Source: Microcystis aeruginosa FD4 (GTDB taxonomy: Bacteria; Cyanobacteriota; Cyanobacteriia; Cyanobacteriales; Microcystaceae). Taken from it: a DNA stretch of 64,000 nucleotides. Of this stretch, positions 39,398 through 48,600 are shown piece after piece. Every line of letters begins with the position of its first letter. The stretch's first letter is position 1. A model generated the notes under the pieces. It saw only the letters and a list, made by a program, of their open reading frames with translations. It did not search any database and was not told the origin of the DNA. The translations under genes and the position numbers were made by a program. The stretch covers positions 2,852,001 to 2,916,000 of the forward strand of contig NZ_CP046973.1 in the NCBI RefSeq assembly GCF_009792235.1. Direction: 5' to 3'.

Positions 39398-42238
39398 ATG
39401 GTCGATTCTCCTGATGAAAAATCTGTTCTGGTAGAGCGTCTCCTTCGCCGCCACAGTGAACCTGTTGGGGTGATTAACCTAAAACAATTCCAGACTCAAT
39501 TAGCACGAGTTCCAAGCTGGATGGTTCAGCGTTCCCGTTTCCTAGAAAGGTGGCAATCTCGTTATGCTTTTGGTGAGAGTGAACCAGGTAGCGGTACGGA
39601 ATTAATGTTGGCTACACCAGTGCAGCCAATTACAACCGAACCGAACCTCACTAGCCAATTGTCTTCAGCAATGTTATCTGAACGGATATATCAGGAGAAG
39701 ATTGCGCCAACAATAGAAAAGATTTCTGATTCCCAAGCCGGTCAAACTTTTCGCCTCAGTCGCAAAGCTGTTCCCTTAGCACCAGATTCTAATTCTTTAA
39801 GTAAACAAGTAAATTCCTCTGAGAAGATAGATGCTCCAGCAAACACTTCTGAAAAAAATAGCCCATCCTTGCGGACAATTGTTGAAAGTGTAACGGTGTC
39901 AAATCCTGACTCCAAGCCAGCGGCTACCTTAGCTCAACCACCGAGAACAGTTGCGCCAAAAGAGGAAGAAACAAAAGTTACTTTAGTTGAATTAAAACAG
40001 ATTCAAGTAAGCAATTTAAGCACACCAAATCCTTTGTTGTTGCGCCAAAATTTGCACCAGCCAGTCGAAGTATCTGAAGGAAAGAAGATAGATTATTTAA
40101 CAGCCACTTCGGAAGAATCTACTTCCTCTTTGAGAACAATTACTGAAAGAATAAATACTTCCAATTCTAACTCAGAATCAGCAGAAATATCTCTCAAACC
40201 AGAGACAAAAGTTACCGCTATTGAACAAGAACAATCTTTAGTTAGTAACGAAGCAATAACCAATCCTTTAGTATTCAGAAAAAACTTGCAGCAACCCGAC
40301 GAAACATCTGAGGAAAAAAAGATAGATTCTTTAACCTCTACTTCGGAAGAATCTACTTCCTCTTTGAGAACAATTACTGAAAGAATAAATACTTCCACTT
40401 CTAACTCAGAATCAGCAGAAATATCTCTCAAACCAGAGACAAAAGTTAATGCTATTGAACAAGAACAATCTTTAGTTAGTAACGAAGCAATAACCAATCC
40501 TTTAGTATTCAGAAAAAACTTGCAGCAACCCGACGAAACATCTGAGGAAAAAAAGATAGATTCTTTAACCTCTACTTCGGGAGAATCTACTTCCTCTTTG
40601 AGAACAATTACCGAAAGAATAAATACTTCCAATTCTAACTCAGAATCAGCAGAAATATCTCTCAAACCAGAGACAACAGTTACCGCTATTGAACAAGAAC
40701 AATCTTTAGTTAGTAACGAAGCAATAACCAATCCTTTAGTATTCAGAAAAAACTTGCAGCAACCCGACGAAACATCTGAGGAAAAAAAGATAGATTCTTT
40801 AACAGCCACTTCGGGAGAATCTACTTTACCTTTGAGAACAATTAATGAAAGAATAAATACTTCCACTTCTAACTCAGAATCAGCAGAAATATCTCTCAAA
40901 CCAGAGACAAAAGTTAATGCTATTGAACAAGAACAATCTTTAGTTAGTAACGAAGCAATAACCAATCCTTTAGTATTCAGAAAAAACTTGCAGCAACCCG
41001 ACGAAACATCTGAGGAAAAAAAGATAGATTCTTTAACAGCCACTTCGGGAGAATCTACTTTACCTTTGAGAACAATTAATGAAAGAATAAATACTTCCAC
41101 TTCTAACTCAGAATCAGCAGAAATATCTCTCAAACCAGAGACAACAGTTACCGCTATTGAACAAGAACAATCTTTAGTTAGTAACGAAGCAATAACCAAT
41201 CCTTTAGTATTCAGAAAAAACTTGCAGCAACCCGACGAAACATCTGAGGAAAAAAAGAGAGATTCTTTAACCTCTACTTCGGGAGAATCTACTTTACCTT
41301 TGAGAACAATTACTGAAAGAATAAATACTTCCACTTCTAACTCAGAATCAGCAGAAATATCTCTCAAACCAGAGACAAAAGTTAATGCTATTGAACAAGA
41401 ACAATCTTTAGTTAGTAACGAAGCAATAACCAATCCTTTAGTATTCAGAAAAAACTTGCAGCAACCCGACGAAACATCTGAGGAAAAAAAGATAGATTCT
41501 TTAACAGCCACTTCGGGAGAATCTACTTTACCTTTGAGAACAATTAATGAAAGAATAAATACTTCCACTTCTAACTCAGAATCAGCAGCTACTTTAGACC
41601 AATCAGAGGCAATAGTTGCGTCAACAGAAGGAGAAACAAAAGTTACCTCAGTTGAATTAGGACAACCTCAAGTAAGCAATTTAAGCACAGCAACCCCCTT
41701 GTTGCTGCGGCAAAGCTTACAATCGCTAGATAAAGAATCTAACCGACTAACAACAGGTTCAGGTACAATACACAGAGAGGCGATCGGAGGACAAAAACAG
41801 TCAGGAAATCAAGCAAATAGAGATATTGCCGCCGTTAACTCCGAATTAGCAACAACTTTGATCGCCGTCGTCCCAGAAATTCCCTCTAGAGAGGTTCCAG
41901 GAAACCTCTCAGTCCCGACCAATCTGGTTTGGCGTAAAACTACCAGTGAACCAGCGAGGACAGTTTTCTCCGCCGCCAACAACGGCTATACTGACTCCTC
42001 TTTGCCGTCAGTCAGTATCCCAGTCAATCCTAATCGTCCCAATATCCTGCGCCAGATGTCAAATACGGCTTCCGAGATGGAAGCTATGCCATCAAATGCT
42101 GCTATACCAGCGATCGCTCAGACAGCAAACCAGACTCCGGTAGTCAATGTGGCAGACATTGCCGAACAAGTCAGCCGTCTGCTGTTTCGCCAGTTAACCG
42201 TTGAACGTGAACGTCGGGGGATAAGCCAATGGCACTAG
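39398..42238 (+). CDS. eCIS-cluster repeat protein with six 78-residue repeats
   Basis: A 946-residue protein starting MVDSPDEKSVLVERLLRRHS. The first 65 residues (QTQLARVPSWMVQRSRFLER) and last 40 (NVADIAEQVSRLLFRQLTVE, then RERRG) look conserved and structured. The last segment resembles the helical VYRLLxxRLxxERERRG ends of proteins at this place in other eCIS loci. Between them, residues 273-741 are six near-identical 78-residue repeats (AIEQEQSLVSNEAITNPLVF, then RKNLQQPDETSEEKK), rich in Ser, Thr and Glu and probably disordered. It lies between tube 2 and the LysM adaptor. No separate tape-measure gene is visible, so a length-setting or scaffold role is a hypothesis only. Confidence 0.7.
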   Translation: MVDSPDEKSVLVERLLRRHSEPVGVINLKQFQTQLARVPSWMVQRSRFLERWQSRYAFGESEPGSGTELMLATPVQPITTEPNLTSQLSSAMLSERIYQEKIAPTIEKISDSQAGQTFRLSRKAVPLAPDSNSLSKQVNSSEKIDAPANTSEKNSPSLRTIVESVTVSNPDSKPAATLAQPPRTVAPKEEETKVTLVELKQIQVSNLSTPNPLLLRQNLHQPVEVSEGKKIDYLTATSEESTSSLRTITERINTSNSNSESAEISLKPETKVTAIEQEQSLVSNEAITNPLVFRKNLQQPDETSEEKKIDSLTSTSEESTSSLRTITERINTSTSNSESAEISLKPETKVNAIEQEQSLVSNEAITNPLVFRKNLQQPDETSEEKKIDSLTSTSGESTSSLRTITERINTSNSNSESAEISLKPETTVTAIEQEQSLVSNEAITNPLVFRKNLQQPDETSEEKKIDSLTATSGESTLPLRTINERINTSTSNSESAEISLKPETKVNAIEQEQSLVSNEAITNPLVFRKNLQQPDETSEEKKIDSLTATSGESTLPLRTINERINTSTSNSESAEISLKPETTVTAIEQEQSLVSNEAITNPLVFRKNLQQPDETSEEKKRDSLTSTSGESTLPLRTITERINTSTSNSESAEISLKPETKVNAIEQEQSLVSNEAITNPLVFRKNLQQPDETSEEKKIDSLTATSGESTLPLRTINERINTSTSNSESAATLDQSEAIVASTEGETKVTSVELGQPQVSNLSTATPLLLRQSLQSLDKESNRLTTGSGTIHREAIGGQKQSGNQANRDIAAVNSELATTLIAVVPEIPSREVPGNLSVPTNLVWRKTTSEPARTVFSAANNGYTDSSLPSVSIPVNPNRPNILRQMSNTASEMEAMPSNAAIPAIAQTANQTPVVNVADIAEQVSRLLFRQLTVERERRGISQWH
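40100..41620 (+). repeat. 234-bp tandem repeats inside the repeat-protein gene
   Basis: The phrase gctattgaacaagaacaatc begins at 40217, 40451, 40685, 40919, 41153 and 41387: exact 234-bp spacing, six copies, with partial units on both sides. Copies differ by a few bases (e.g. accacttcg/tctacttcg, tcctct/ttacct), showing recent expansion. The period is a multiple of three, so copy-number change keeps the frame. Confidence 0.95.
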
Positions 42239-42945
42239 AAACACCTACTAAATTAAAGATTAAACCTCTACCACCGTCTAAGCTGCGAGAAATTACGGTG
42301 CAATTCAATCCGACTGCTTACTCAATTACCAAACCAGTCACCTGGAGTCAGCAAGTATCTGCTGGTACTTCAACAGACATCTCAAAGCAAATTGCTGTCC
42401 AGAGAAACTTGAATGCACCAGTTTTGCAATTTGGGGGAGGCGGAGGTCGCATCCTAAATCTAGAATTGTTTTTCGATGTTACAGAACCTGTCATGCGCCA
42501 GGGTCAGACCGTCAAGATTGATGACGTGCGCCAACTTACCAATGAAATTGTCAAACTGACGCGCATTGAACGGGATGCTAATCCTCAGCAACCCCCAATT
42601 TGTGAACTATCTTGGGGAAATCCCCTTGATGCACCTGAGTTTCCCTTTATTGGAGTGGTGACTAACTTGGTGCAAAACTTCACCCTCTTCAAAAGTGATG
42701 GCAAACCCCTACGCGCTAGGCTGACAGTGACTTTTACTGAATGGATTGATCGAGAAAAAGACCTCAAACAAACTGATCCAGAACAAACGACACGCCTAGT
42801 CAAGCGAGGAGATACTTTAAGTAGCCTAGCGGCGGAAGTATATGGAGATCCCAATCTCTGGCGCATTATCGCCCAAGCAAATAATCTAGACGATCCGCGC
42901 CATTTAAAAGTGAGCAATCCTCTAATTATTCCGAAACTACGTTGA
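42229..42945 (+). CDS. LysM-domain baseplate/tube adaptor (Afp7/Pvc7-like)
   Basis: A 238-residue protein overlapping the upstream gene by 10 bp. The N-terminal 170 residues (LKIKPLPPSKLREITVQFNP, GRILNLELFFDVTEP, SWGNPLDAPEFPFIGVVTNL) form the adaptor domain. A single C-terminal LysM follows: TTRLVKRGDTLSSLAAEVYG, NLWRIIAQANNLDDPRHLKV, LIIPKL. In contractile systems the LysM protein (gp53, Afp7) clamps the tube base to the baseplate; it does not need to bind peptidoglycan. There is clear correspondence with Afp7/Pvc7 by order and domain. Confidence 0.9.
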   Translation: MALETPTKLKIKPLPPSKLREITVQFNPTAYSITKPVTWSQQVSAGTSTDISKQIAVQRNLNAPVLQFGGGGGRILNLELFFDVTEPVMRQGQTVKIDDVRQLTNEIVKLTRIERDANPQQPPICELSWGNPLDAPEFPFIGVVTNLVQNFTLFKSDGKPLRARLTVTFTEWIDREKDLKQTDPEQTTRLVKRGDTLSSLAAEVYGDPNLWRIIAQANNLDDPRHLKVSNPLIIPKLR

Positions 42946-43056
42946 TGAATTATGAATTATGAATTGGGAATTGGGCAGGTGACAGAGTTATATGGCAGCG
43001 AACAGGGAACAGGGAAAAAACTCATCTAAAATCTAAAATCAGGAGAATTATCGATA

Positions 43057-44124
43057 ATGCCGACAACGAGTACGCCAAATTTGCTGTTACCGAGTTTTGC
43101 TCTGAAAATTGGCGGTTCACCACTGCCAATTGAGACAGAAATTCAGGTTATTAGCATCACCGTTGAGGATGACCTGACTCTACCCAGTATGTTCACAGTG
43201 GAACTGACTGGACTTGAAACTCAGAATAGTCAGATTTCCTTACTCGATGACGCTCTTTTTGCTCTTGGTACCGAAGTAGAGGTTAAACTGGGTTATGGGA
43301 GCCAAGTGGCCACCTTAATTAAGGGAGAAATTACCGGATTAGAACCAGAATTTACGATTAATCGCCTGCCTAGCTTGATCGTGCGCGGTTACGATCGCCG
43401 CCACCGACTACAAAGAGGACGCAAGACTCGTACTTTCCTCCAGAAAAAAGACAGCGACATCGCCGCTCAAATTGCCAGTGAAGGAGGACTTACTGCCAAA
43501 GCCGAAGATAGCCAAGTCACCCATGACTATATTATGCAGGCTAACCAGACCGATCTGGAATTCTTGCAAGCACGAGCGCGGCAGCTCCAGTATGAGGTAG
43601 TAGTAGAGGACAAAACCCTCTTGTTCCGTCCGGTAGGGAATGCCAGTAGCGCCGTCTTAACCCTGACTCTGGAAGATAACCTGCTGGAATTTTATCCCCG
43701 CCTCTCCTCTCTCGGACAGGTGAACCAGGTGTCAGTGCGCGGCTGGAGTGTCAAGGACAAGCAAAAAGTTCTTGGACAGGCTAAGGCAGGGGATGAAGTC
43801 TCGACGATGGGGGGACAGTTGAGTGGTGCCAAGCTTAGTGAGAGTGCCTTCGGTGAGGGGATAGGAGGCATTAGCGATCGCCCCGTTGCCAGTCAAGCTG
43901 AGGCTGATCAATTTGCTAAAGCTCAATTTAATCGGGAGGTACTAGGATTGATTACTGGTCAAGGCATTTGTCGGGGTAATACCCAAGTACGGGCTGGTAA
44001 AGTCATTGAGATCGATGGTATTGGGGAACGATTTAGTGGACTGTATTACGTCACCGCGGCCAGCCATCGCTACGGACCTCGCGGTTACTTCACCTATTTT
44101 ACAATTCGGAGGAATGCAATATGA
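43057..44124 (+). CDS. Spike hub protein, phage late control gene D / gp27-like
   Basis: A 355-residue protein starting MPTTSTPNLLLPSFALKIGG. Segments such as ISITVEDDLTLPSMFTVELT, TLIKGEITGLEPEFTINRLP, VRGYDRRHRLQRGRKTRTFL and the C-terminal GLYYVTAASHRYGPRGYFTY belong to the gpD/gp27 beta-barrel family. Trimers form the hub that turns six-fold tube symmetry into the three-fold spike. It overlaps the OB-fold gene by 4 bp (ATGA), so the VgrG-like unit is split into two genes here instead of the single Afp8/Pvc8. Confidence 0.92.
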   Translation: MPTTSTPNLLLPSFALKIGGSPLPIETEIQVISITVEDDLTLPSMFTVELTGLETQNSQISLLDDALFALGTEVEVKLGYGSQVATLIKGEITGLEPEFTINRLPSLIVRGYDRRHRLQRGRKTRTFLQKKDSDIAAQIASEGGLTAKAEDSQVTHDYIMQANQTDLEFLQARARQLQYEVVVEDKTLLFRPVGNASSAVLTLTLEDNLLEFYPRLSSLGQVNQVSVRGWSVKDKQKVLGQAKAGDEVSTMGGQLSGAKLSESAFGEGIGGISDRPVASQAEADQFAKAQFNREVLGLITGQGICRGNTQVRAGKVIEIDGIGERFSGLYYVTAASHRYGPRGYFTYFTIRRNAI

Positions 44125-44774
44125 ATCTCTTTGAGGTGACAGTAGATACGGAAACTAGGGAAGCGATCGCTGGTCGTATTTTCGGAGTGGTCGTAGGTGT
44201 AGTTACCAACAATAAAGACCCGGATAACTTAGGTCGAGTCAAGTTGAAATTTCCTTGGCTTAGCGATAAAGATGAAGATGAAAGCAACTGGGCGAGAATT
44301 GCTGCCCCAATGGCCGGCAAAGAAAGAGGGCTCTACTTTCTCCCAGAAGTAGATGATGAAGTTCTGGTAGGTTTCGAGCAGGGAAACCCGCGTTTTCCTT
44401 ACGTTTTGGGGGTTCTTTGGAATGGCAAAGATGCACCTCCAGCTAATAATAGCGACGGGAAAAATAACCTGCGGCTGATCAAATCTCGCAGCGGTCATGC
44501 CATTCGTCTCAATGATGAAGATGGCAAAGAAACTATTGAGATTATCGATAAAAGTGGCAATAACAGTCTAATTTTCGATACATCTAATAACACAATTACT
44601 ATTACTGCTGACAAAGACATTACCCTTTCTGCTACTAAAGGGACGATCAAACTAGACGCACAAAAAATCGAAATTAAGTCTTCCGCCGACAGCAAAATAG
44701 AAGCTGGTGCAGGCATGGATATCAAAGCCAGCGCCACCATGAATCTTAAAGGCGCAACTATCAACCTCAATTAG
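44121..44774 (+). CDS. Spike protein, gp5/gpV-type OB-fold with beta-helix
   Basis: A 217-residue protein. The OB-fold is VVTNNKDPDNLGRVKLKFPW, then APMAGKERGLYFLPEVDDEV and GNPRFPYVLGVLWNGKDAPP. It is followed by KSRSGHAIRLNDEDGKETIE and then short beta-helix repeats (ITADKDITLSATKGTIKLDA, DIKASATMNLKGATINL). That is the arrangement of VgrG C-terminal parts and P2 gpV. It forms the membrane-piercing needle below the hub. Confidence 0.93.
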   Translation: MNLFEVTVDTETREAIAGRIFGVVVGVVTNNKDPDNLGRVKLKFPWLSDKDEDESNWARIAAPMAGKERGLYFLPEVDDEVLVGFEQGNPRFPYVLGVLWNGKDAPPANNSDGKNNLRLIKSRSGHAIRLNDEDGKETIEIIDKSGNNSLIFDTSNNTITITADKDITLSATKGTIKLDAQKIEIKSSADSKIEAGAGMDIKASATMNLKGATINLN

Positions 44775-44815
44775 TTTTAAATCCAAAATCCAAAATCTAA
44801 AATCTAAAATCCATT

Positions 44816-45217
44816 ATGGGACAACCCGCAGCTAAACAAGGCGACCAAATTATTGCCACCGACACCCACATTGTCATGGTGCCAGCACCGCCAGGGCCAC
44901 CAGTTCCGACTCCTCTTCCCCACCCCTTTATTGGCATCATCAACGGCCACCTCAGTGCAGATGTCAAGATTATGGGGATGGCAGCCGCCACCGTGGACAG
45001 CACGGCAGACAACACTCCGCCCCATATCCCTACCCCTCCTGGTACGGCATTCCAGAAACCTCCTGCCAACAAAGCCACCATTAAAATCGGTAGCCCAACC
45101 GTCAAGATCAACGGTAAGATGGCAGCGCGTAACAGCGATACAGCCCAGACGTGCAATGATCCAGCCGATTTGCCCGTAGGACAGGTCATTGCTGTTGGTA
45201 CTGTCTTAATTGGTTAA
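44816..45217 (+). CDS. PAAR-type spike tip protein
   Basis: A 133-residue protein: MGQPAAKQGDQIIATDTHIV, PAPPGPPVPTPLPHPFIGII, PPHIPTPPGTAFQKPPANKA, KINGKMAARNSDTAQTCNDP. The histidines and cysteine fit the zinc-binding PAAR cone that caps the spike and can carry effectors. An aaaatctaaaatctaaaatc repeat fills the gap before it (44779-44812). Its last codons overlap the next frame. Confidence 0.9.
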   Translation: MGQPAAKQGDQIIATDTHIVMVPAPPGPPVPTPLPHPFIGIINGHLSADVKIMGMAAATVDSTADNTPPHIPTPPGTAFQKPPANKATIKIGSPTVKINGKMAARNSDTAQTCNDPADLPVGQVIAVGTVLIG

Positions 45218-45224
45218 GGGGAGG

Positions 45225-45623
45225 ATGGAGATGGAGAAATCTTTTTTAGGTGTTGGCGTAGGATTCCCCATTCAGGTCGATTCGGGGGCGCTCAAATGGG
45301 CAAAGTACGAAGAAAGCGTCCGTCAGTCCATCTGGATCATTCTGGCGACGGCTAAGGGCGAGCGCGTGATGCGCCCCGATTTCGGCTGCGGGATTTACGA
45401 CCTCGTTTTTGAAATGAATACAGCAGCCACCGCTGGCAAAATTTCCCAACAAGTGCGAGAAGCTTTGCTCTTGTTCGAGCCTCGCATTGATGTACTAGAC
45501 GTTCAAGTGATTCCCCAATCCGACAGCGACGGAGAAAAACTGATCATCAGTATTGACTATCAGGTGCGAGCAAGTAATAACGTTTTTAATCTCGTCTATC
45601 CGTTTTATTTAGAAAGAATGTAA
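45225..45623 (+). CDS. Baseplate wedge protein, gp25-like
   Basis: About 132 residues from MEMEKSFLGVGVGFPIQVDS (ATG 45225 or 45231, with gggagg upstream; the frame is open from 45210). The family core is YEESVRQSIWIILATAKGER followed by VMRPDFGCGIYDLVFE, where the EPR-like motif region of gp25 lies (GERVMRP). It nucleates sheath assembly on the baseplate and matches Afp9/Pvc9. Confidence 0.93.
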   Translation: MEMEKSFLGVGVGFPIQVDSGALKWAKYEESVRQSIWIILATAKGERVMRPDFGCGIYDLVFEMNTAATAGKISQQVREALLLFEPRIDVLDVQVIPQSDSDGEKLIISIDYQVRASNNVFNLVYPFYLERM

Positions 45624-45648
45624 TTCCTAATTCCTAATTCCTAATTCA

Positions 45649-48600
45649 ATGGTTAAATCAGCCCCGAAAATTGACAAGCGCACAGCAACTGAGATTACCC
45701 AGCAGTTGCAGGAATTACTGCTTAAATATGCACCCACTTGGCGGGAAGATGAAATAGAGCCGGTAACAGGCAAGAGACTGCCGAAAAAGGGGACTATCAG
45801 TGCCGCCTTAATTGGCACCTTCGCCCGCTTTGCCGAAATTATCATCGAGCGCTTGAACCAAGTCCCAGACAAGAATTTCTTGGCATTCCTGGACTTGTTA
45901 GGAGCCTCCCGCCTCCCACCTCAAGCCGCTCGCACTCCCCTGACCTTTTCTTTGGCGGCTGGCTCTACAGTGGATGTAGTGGTTCCAGTGGGAACTCAGG
46001 TAGCCGCTCCCCCAGCGGAAGGGGAAAAAGCCCCGGTCATCTTTGAAACAGAAGCCGAATTAGTCGTTACCGCTGCTCAACTCACCTCCGTATTTGTGCA
46101 GGAGCCGCAGCAGGATACCTGGAGCGATCGCACTGCTTGGCTGACGACCGGAACTTCAACTGCGGGTTTTGTCTTTCATGGCGATGCGGGAGTCGAGCAC
46201 AGCCTGTACTTAGCTTGCGACGACCTGTTCACCCTACCAGTTGCTAAAACCGCCCTCTTAACAATTCAATCTGAGGATGCTCAGAAGTTAGCAGAACTCC
46301 CCCTTACTTGGTTTTATTGGGATGGTAAAGATTGGCATCCCCTCTCAGCCCAACTGAAAAATATCATCAGTGGCTTAACTGTTACAGTTAATCCTCAATT
46401 GAGCAGGACAGTTATTATTAGCCCTGGGGAAGCAGTTGACAATCAAGGACAGAAAATTAAACTCAATAATCCTCAGCAAGTTAATCTACCAGAAAACTAC
46501 AGGAATCAAACAGTCTTCCTAACAATCTCTTACGATCTAGAAAATCCTAATACACCACGCATTTCAACTTTGCTAGAGGCAGAAGCCAACCAATATCCCC
46601 TTGGAGTCTATCTCCGGTTAGCTCGCCTAGCGATTGATCCAGAAGGTCAAATCAGCCAATTAGTCAGTAATACCTCAGAAAATAACCAAAGTTGGCAAGT
46701 ATCAATTCCTAACTTTCCCGTTCCCGTTAAACAAATCATCAACGGTGTAGAAGCGTCCTGGCTGAAAGTTGCGCTCAATCAGTCTTTAATCCCTGGTTCT
46801 CCTCCCTTACCGAAAATTCAAAGGATTACAGCAGGAGTGAGCGTTACTCAGTCCAATTTACTGCCTGATCTCGGTTTTACCAATTCTTCACCCCTCGACC
46901 TAACCAAAGACTTCTTTCCCTTTGGCGAAAACCCCCGCCTCAGTGACACACTCTACCTAGCCAGTCAGGAAGTCTTGGCCAAAGCAGGGGCTAGGATAAC
47001 AGTCAACATCGCCCTCAATGAAACTGTCCCCGTCAACAGCGAAAATGAAGTTGAATTAGCCTTCGATGCTTGGGATGGCAAGGCTTGGCAGCCATTATTG
47101 GTAACTCCCAGTAGTCCAGCAACTGCCAAATTCACCCAAAGCGGCTCAATTACTTTTACTTTGCCCAATCAGATAGGATTAGGTGAAGTTAATAGCAAGA
47201 CTAATTATTGGATTCGCGTGCGGATTGTTCGGGGAAACTATGGCACGGGGACTTCCTCTCAACCCCCTACTTTTACTACCCTCAGACAAGAAATTAGGGA
47301 AAACACCGAGCAAATTATCGTCAACAGTAGCCGGGGGTTTATGCCAGGCGATCGCATCCAAATTGCCACGGGAACTAACACTCAGGAGGTCCGAACTATC
47401 GGGGTTGTTAATACCTCAAATAATAGCCTGACGTTGACAGAAGCCCTACAATCGCCTCATCCAGTGGGGACAGGAGTATGGTTAATTTCTAACACCCTTT
47501 CTCCCCCTTTGCTCAAATCCCTAACCCTAAGTTATACCTATGATGCTACTCAGTCCCTTTCTGCTTGTCAAACCTACAATAACTTTACATACATTCAACA
47601 GAAAGAACAACCATTTATTCCTTTTGAAGCCCTCACAGAATCTCATCCTTCGTTATATCTAGGATTTACCCTCCCGCCAACTCGATCCAATTTCCCCAAT
47701 CGTCCTCTGAGTCTTTTTGTCTCCTTAGCAGACTTGAAATATGGGGAAAAATTTATCCCTCTTTCTCCCCCCTACAGTCGTCAAGTTGGGACAACTGGGA
47801 GAGTCACTCATCCCCTGTGGGTAACAAATGATACGGATCAATCAGTCACTTGGCGAGTGGAAATTTCGGGCAATAATTGGGAGACGACAATCTCAGAAGC
47901 AGGGACTTCAATTACTCTTGCTCCTGGGGAAACAAAATCCTTAAAAGTGCAGATTACTATTCCCGAAGATCTCAATCAGGAAAACCGAGATATTGCTTTT
48001 GTGCGCCTGAGCCGTCCTGATACTTTTGCTACTATTTATACTGCTACTTTAGAAACCTTTGTGGCAGACCAACTACCACCAAGGTCGCCAGTCTGGTTAT
48101 CTTGGCAATATTGGAATGGACAAGCTTGGTCAAAACTTACGGTCGAGGATGGCAGCGAAAATTTCACCCTTTCAGGATTAATTAAATTCTTGGTTCCGGC
48201 TGACTGTCAAACTAAAGCCGAGTTTGACTTATGGGAACGTTACTGGTTACGGGTACAGTGGGAAACAGGAGACTATCTCATTGAACCTAGAATCATCAAC
48301 CTTGCCCTCAATACAACTTTTGCCAGCCAAACGATCACGATTGTCAAGGAAATTTTAGGTTCTAGTAACGGGTCAGAAAATCAAATTTTCCAAACGACTC
48401 GCTTTCCCGTCCTGCAAAACCCACAATTGGAGGTCAGAGAACCAGAAAAACCTTCAGAACTAGAGCTAGAGAGACTAAAACTGCAAGGAAATAGCAACCC
48501 GATTACCCCAATTCCCAATTCTCGAGAAGTCTGGGTACAATGGCAGCAAGTTGCTGATTTTTATGGCTCAAGTTCTCGCGATCGCCACTACGTCCTCGAC

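Noticed and set aside
40093..41568. 491-codon antisense open frame through the repeat-protein gene
   Set aside because: It is the complement of six in-frame 234-bp repeats, so one open unit makes all open. It has no ribosome-binding site or domain and repeats a low-complexity SGCCKFFLNTKGLVI phrase.
40217..41620. Possible CRISPR array or direct-repeat array
   Set aside because: Units are contiguous 234-bp coding repeats with no unique spacers. The 90-bp fibre repeats are likewise coding. No CRISPR array was seen anywhere in the window.
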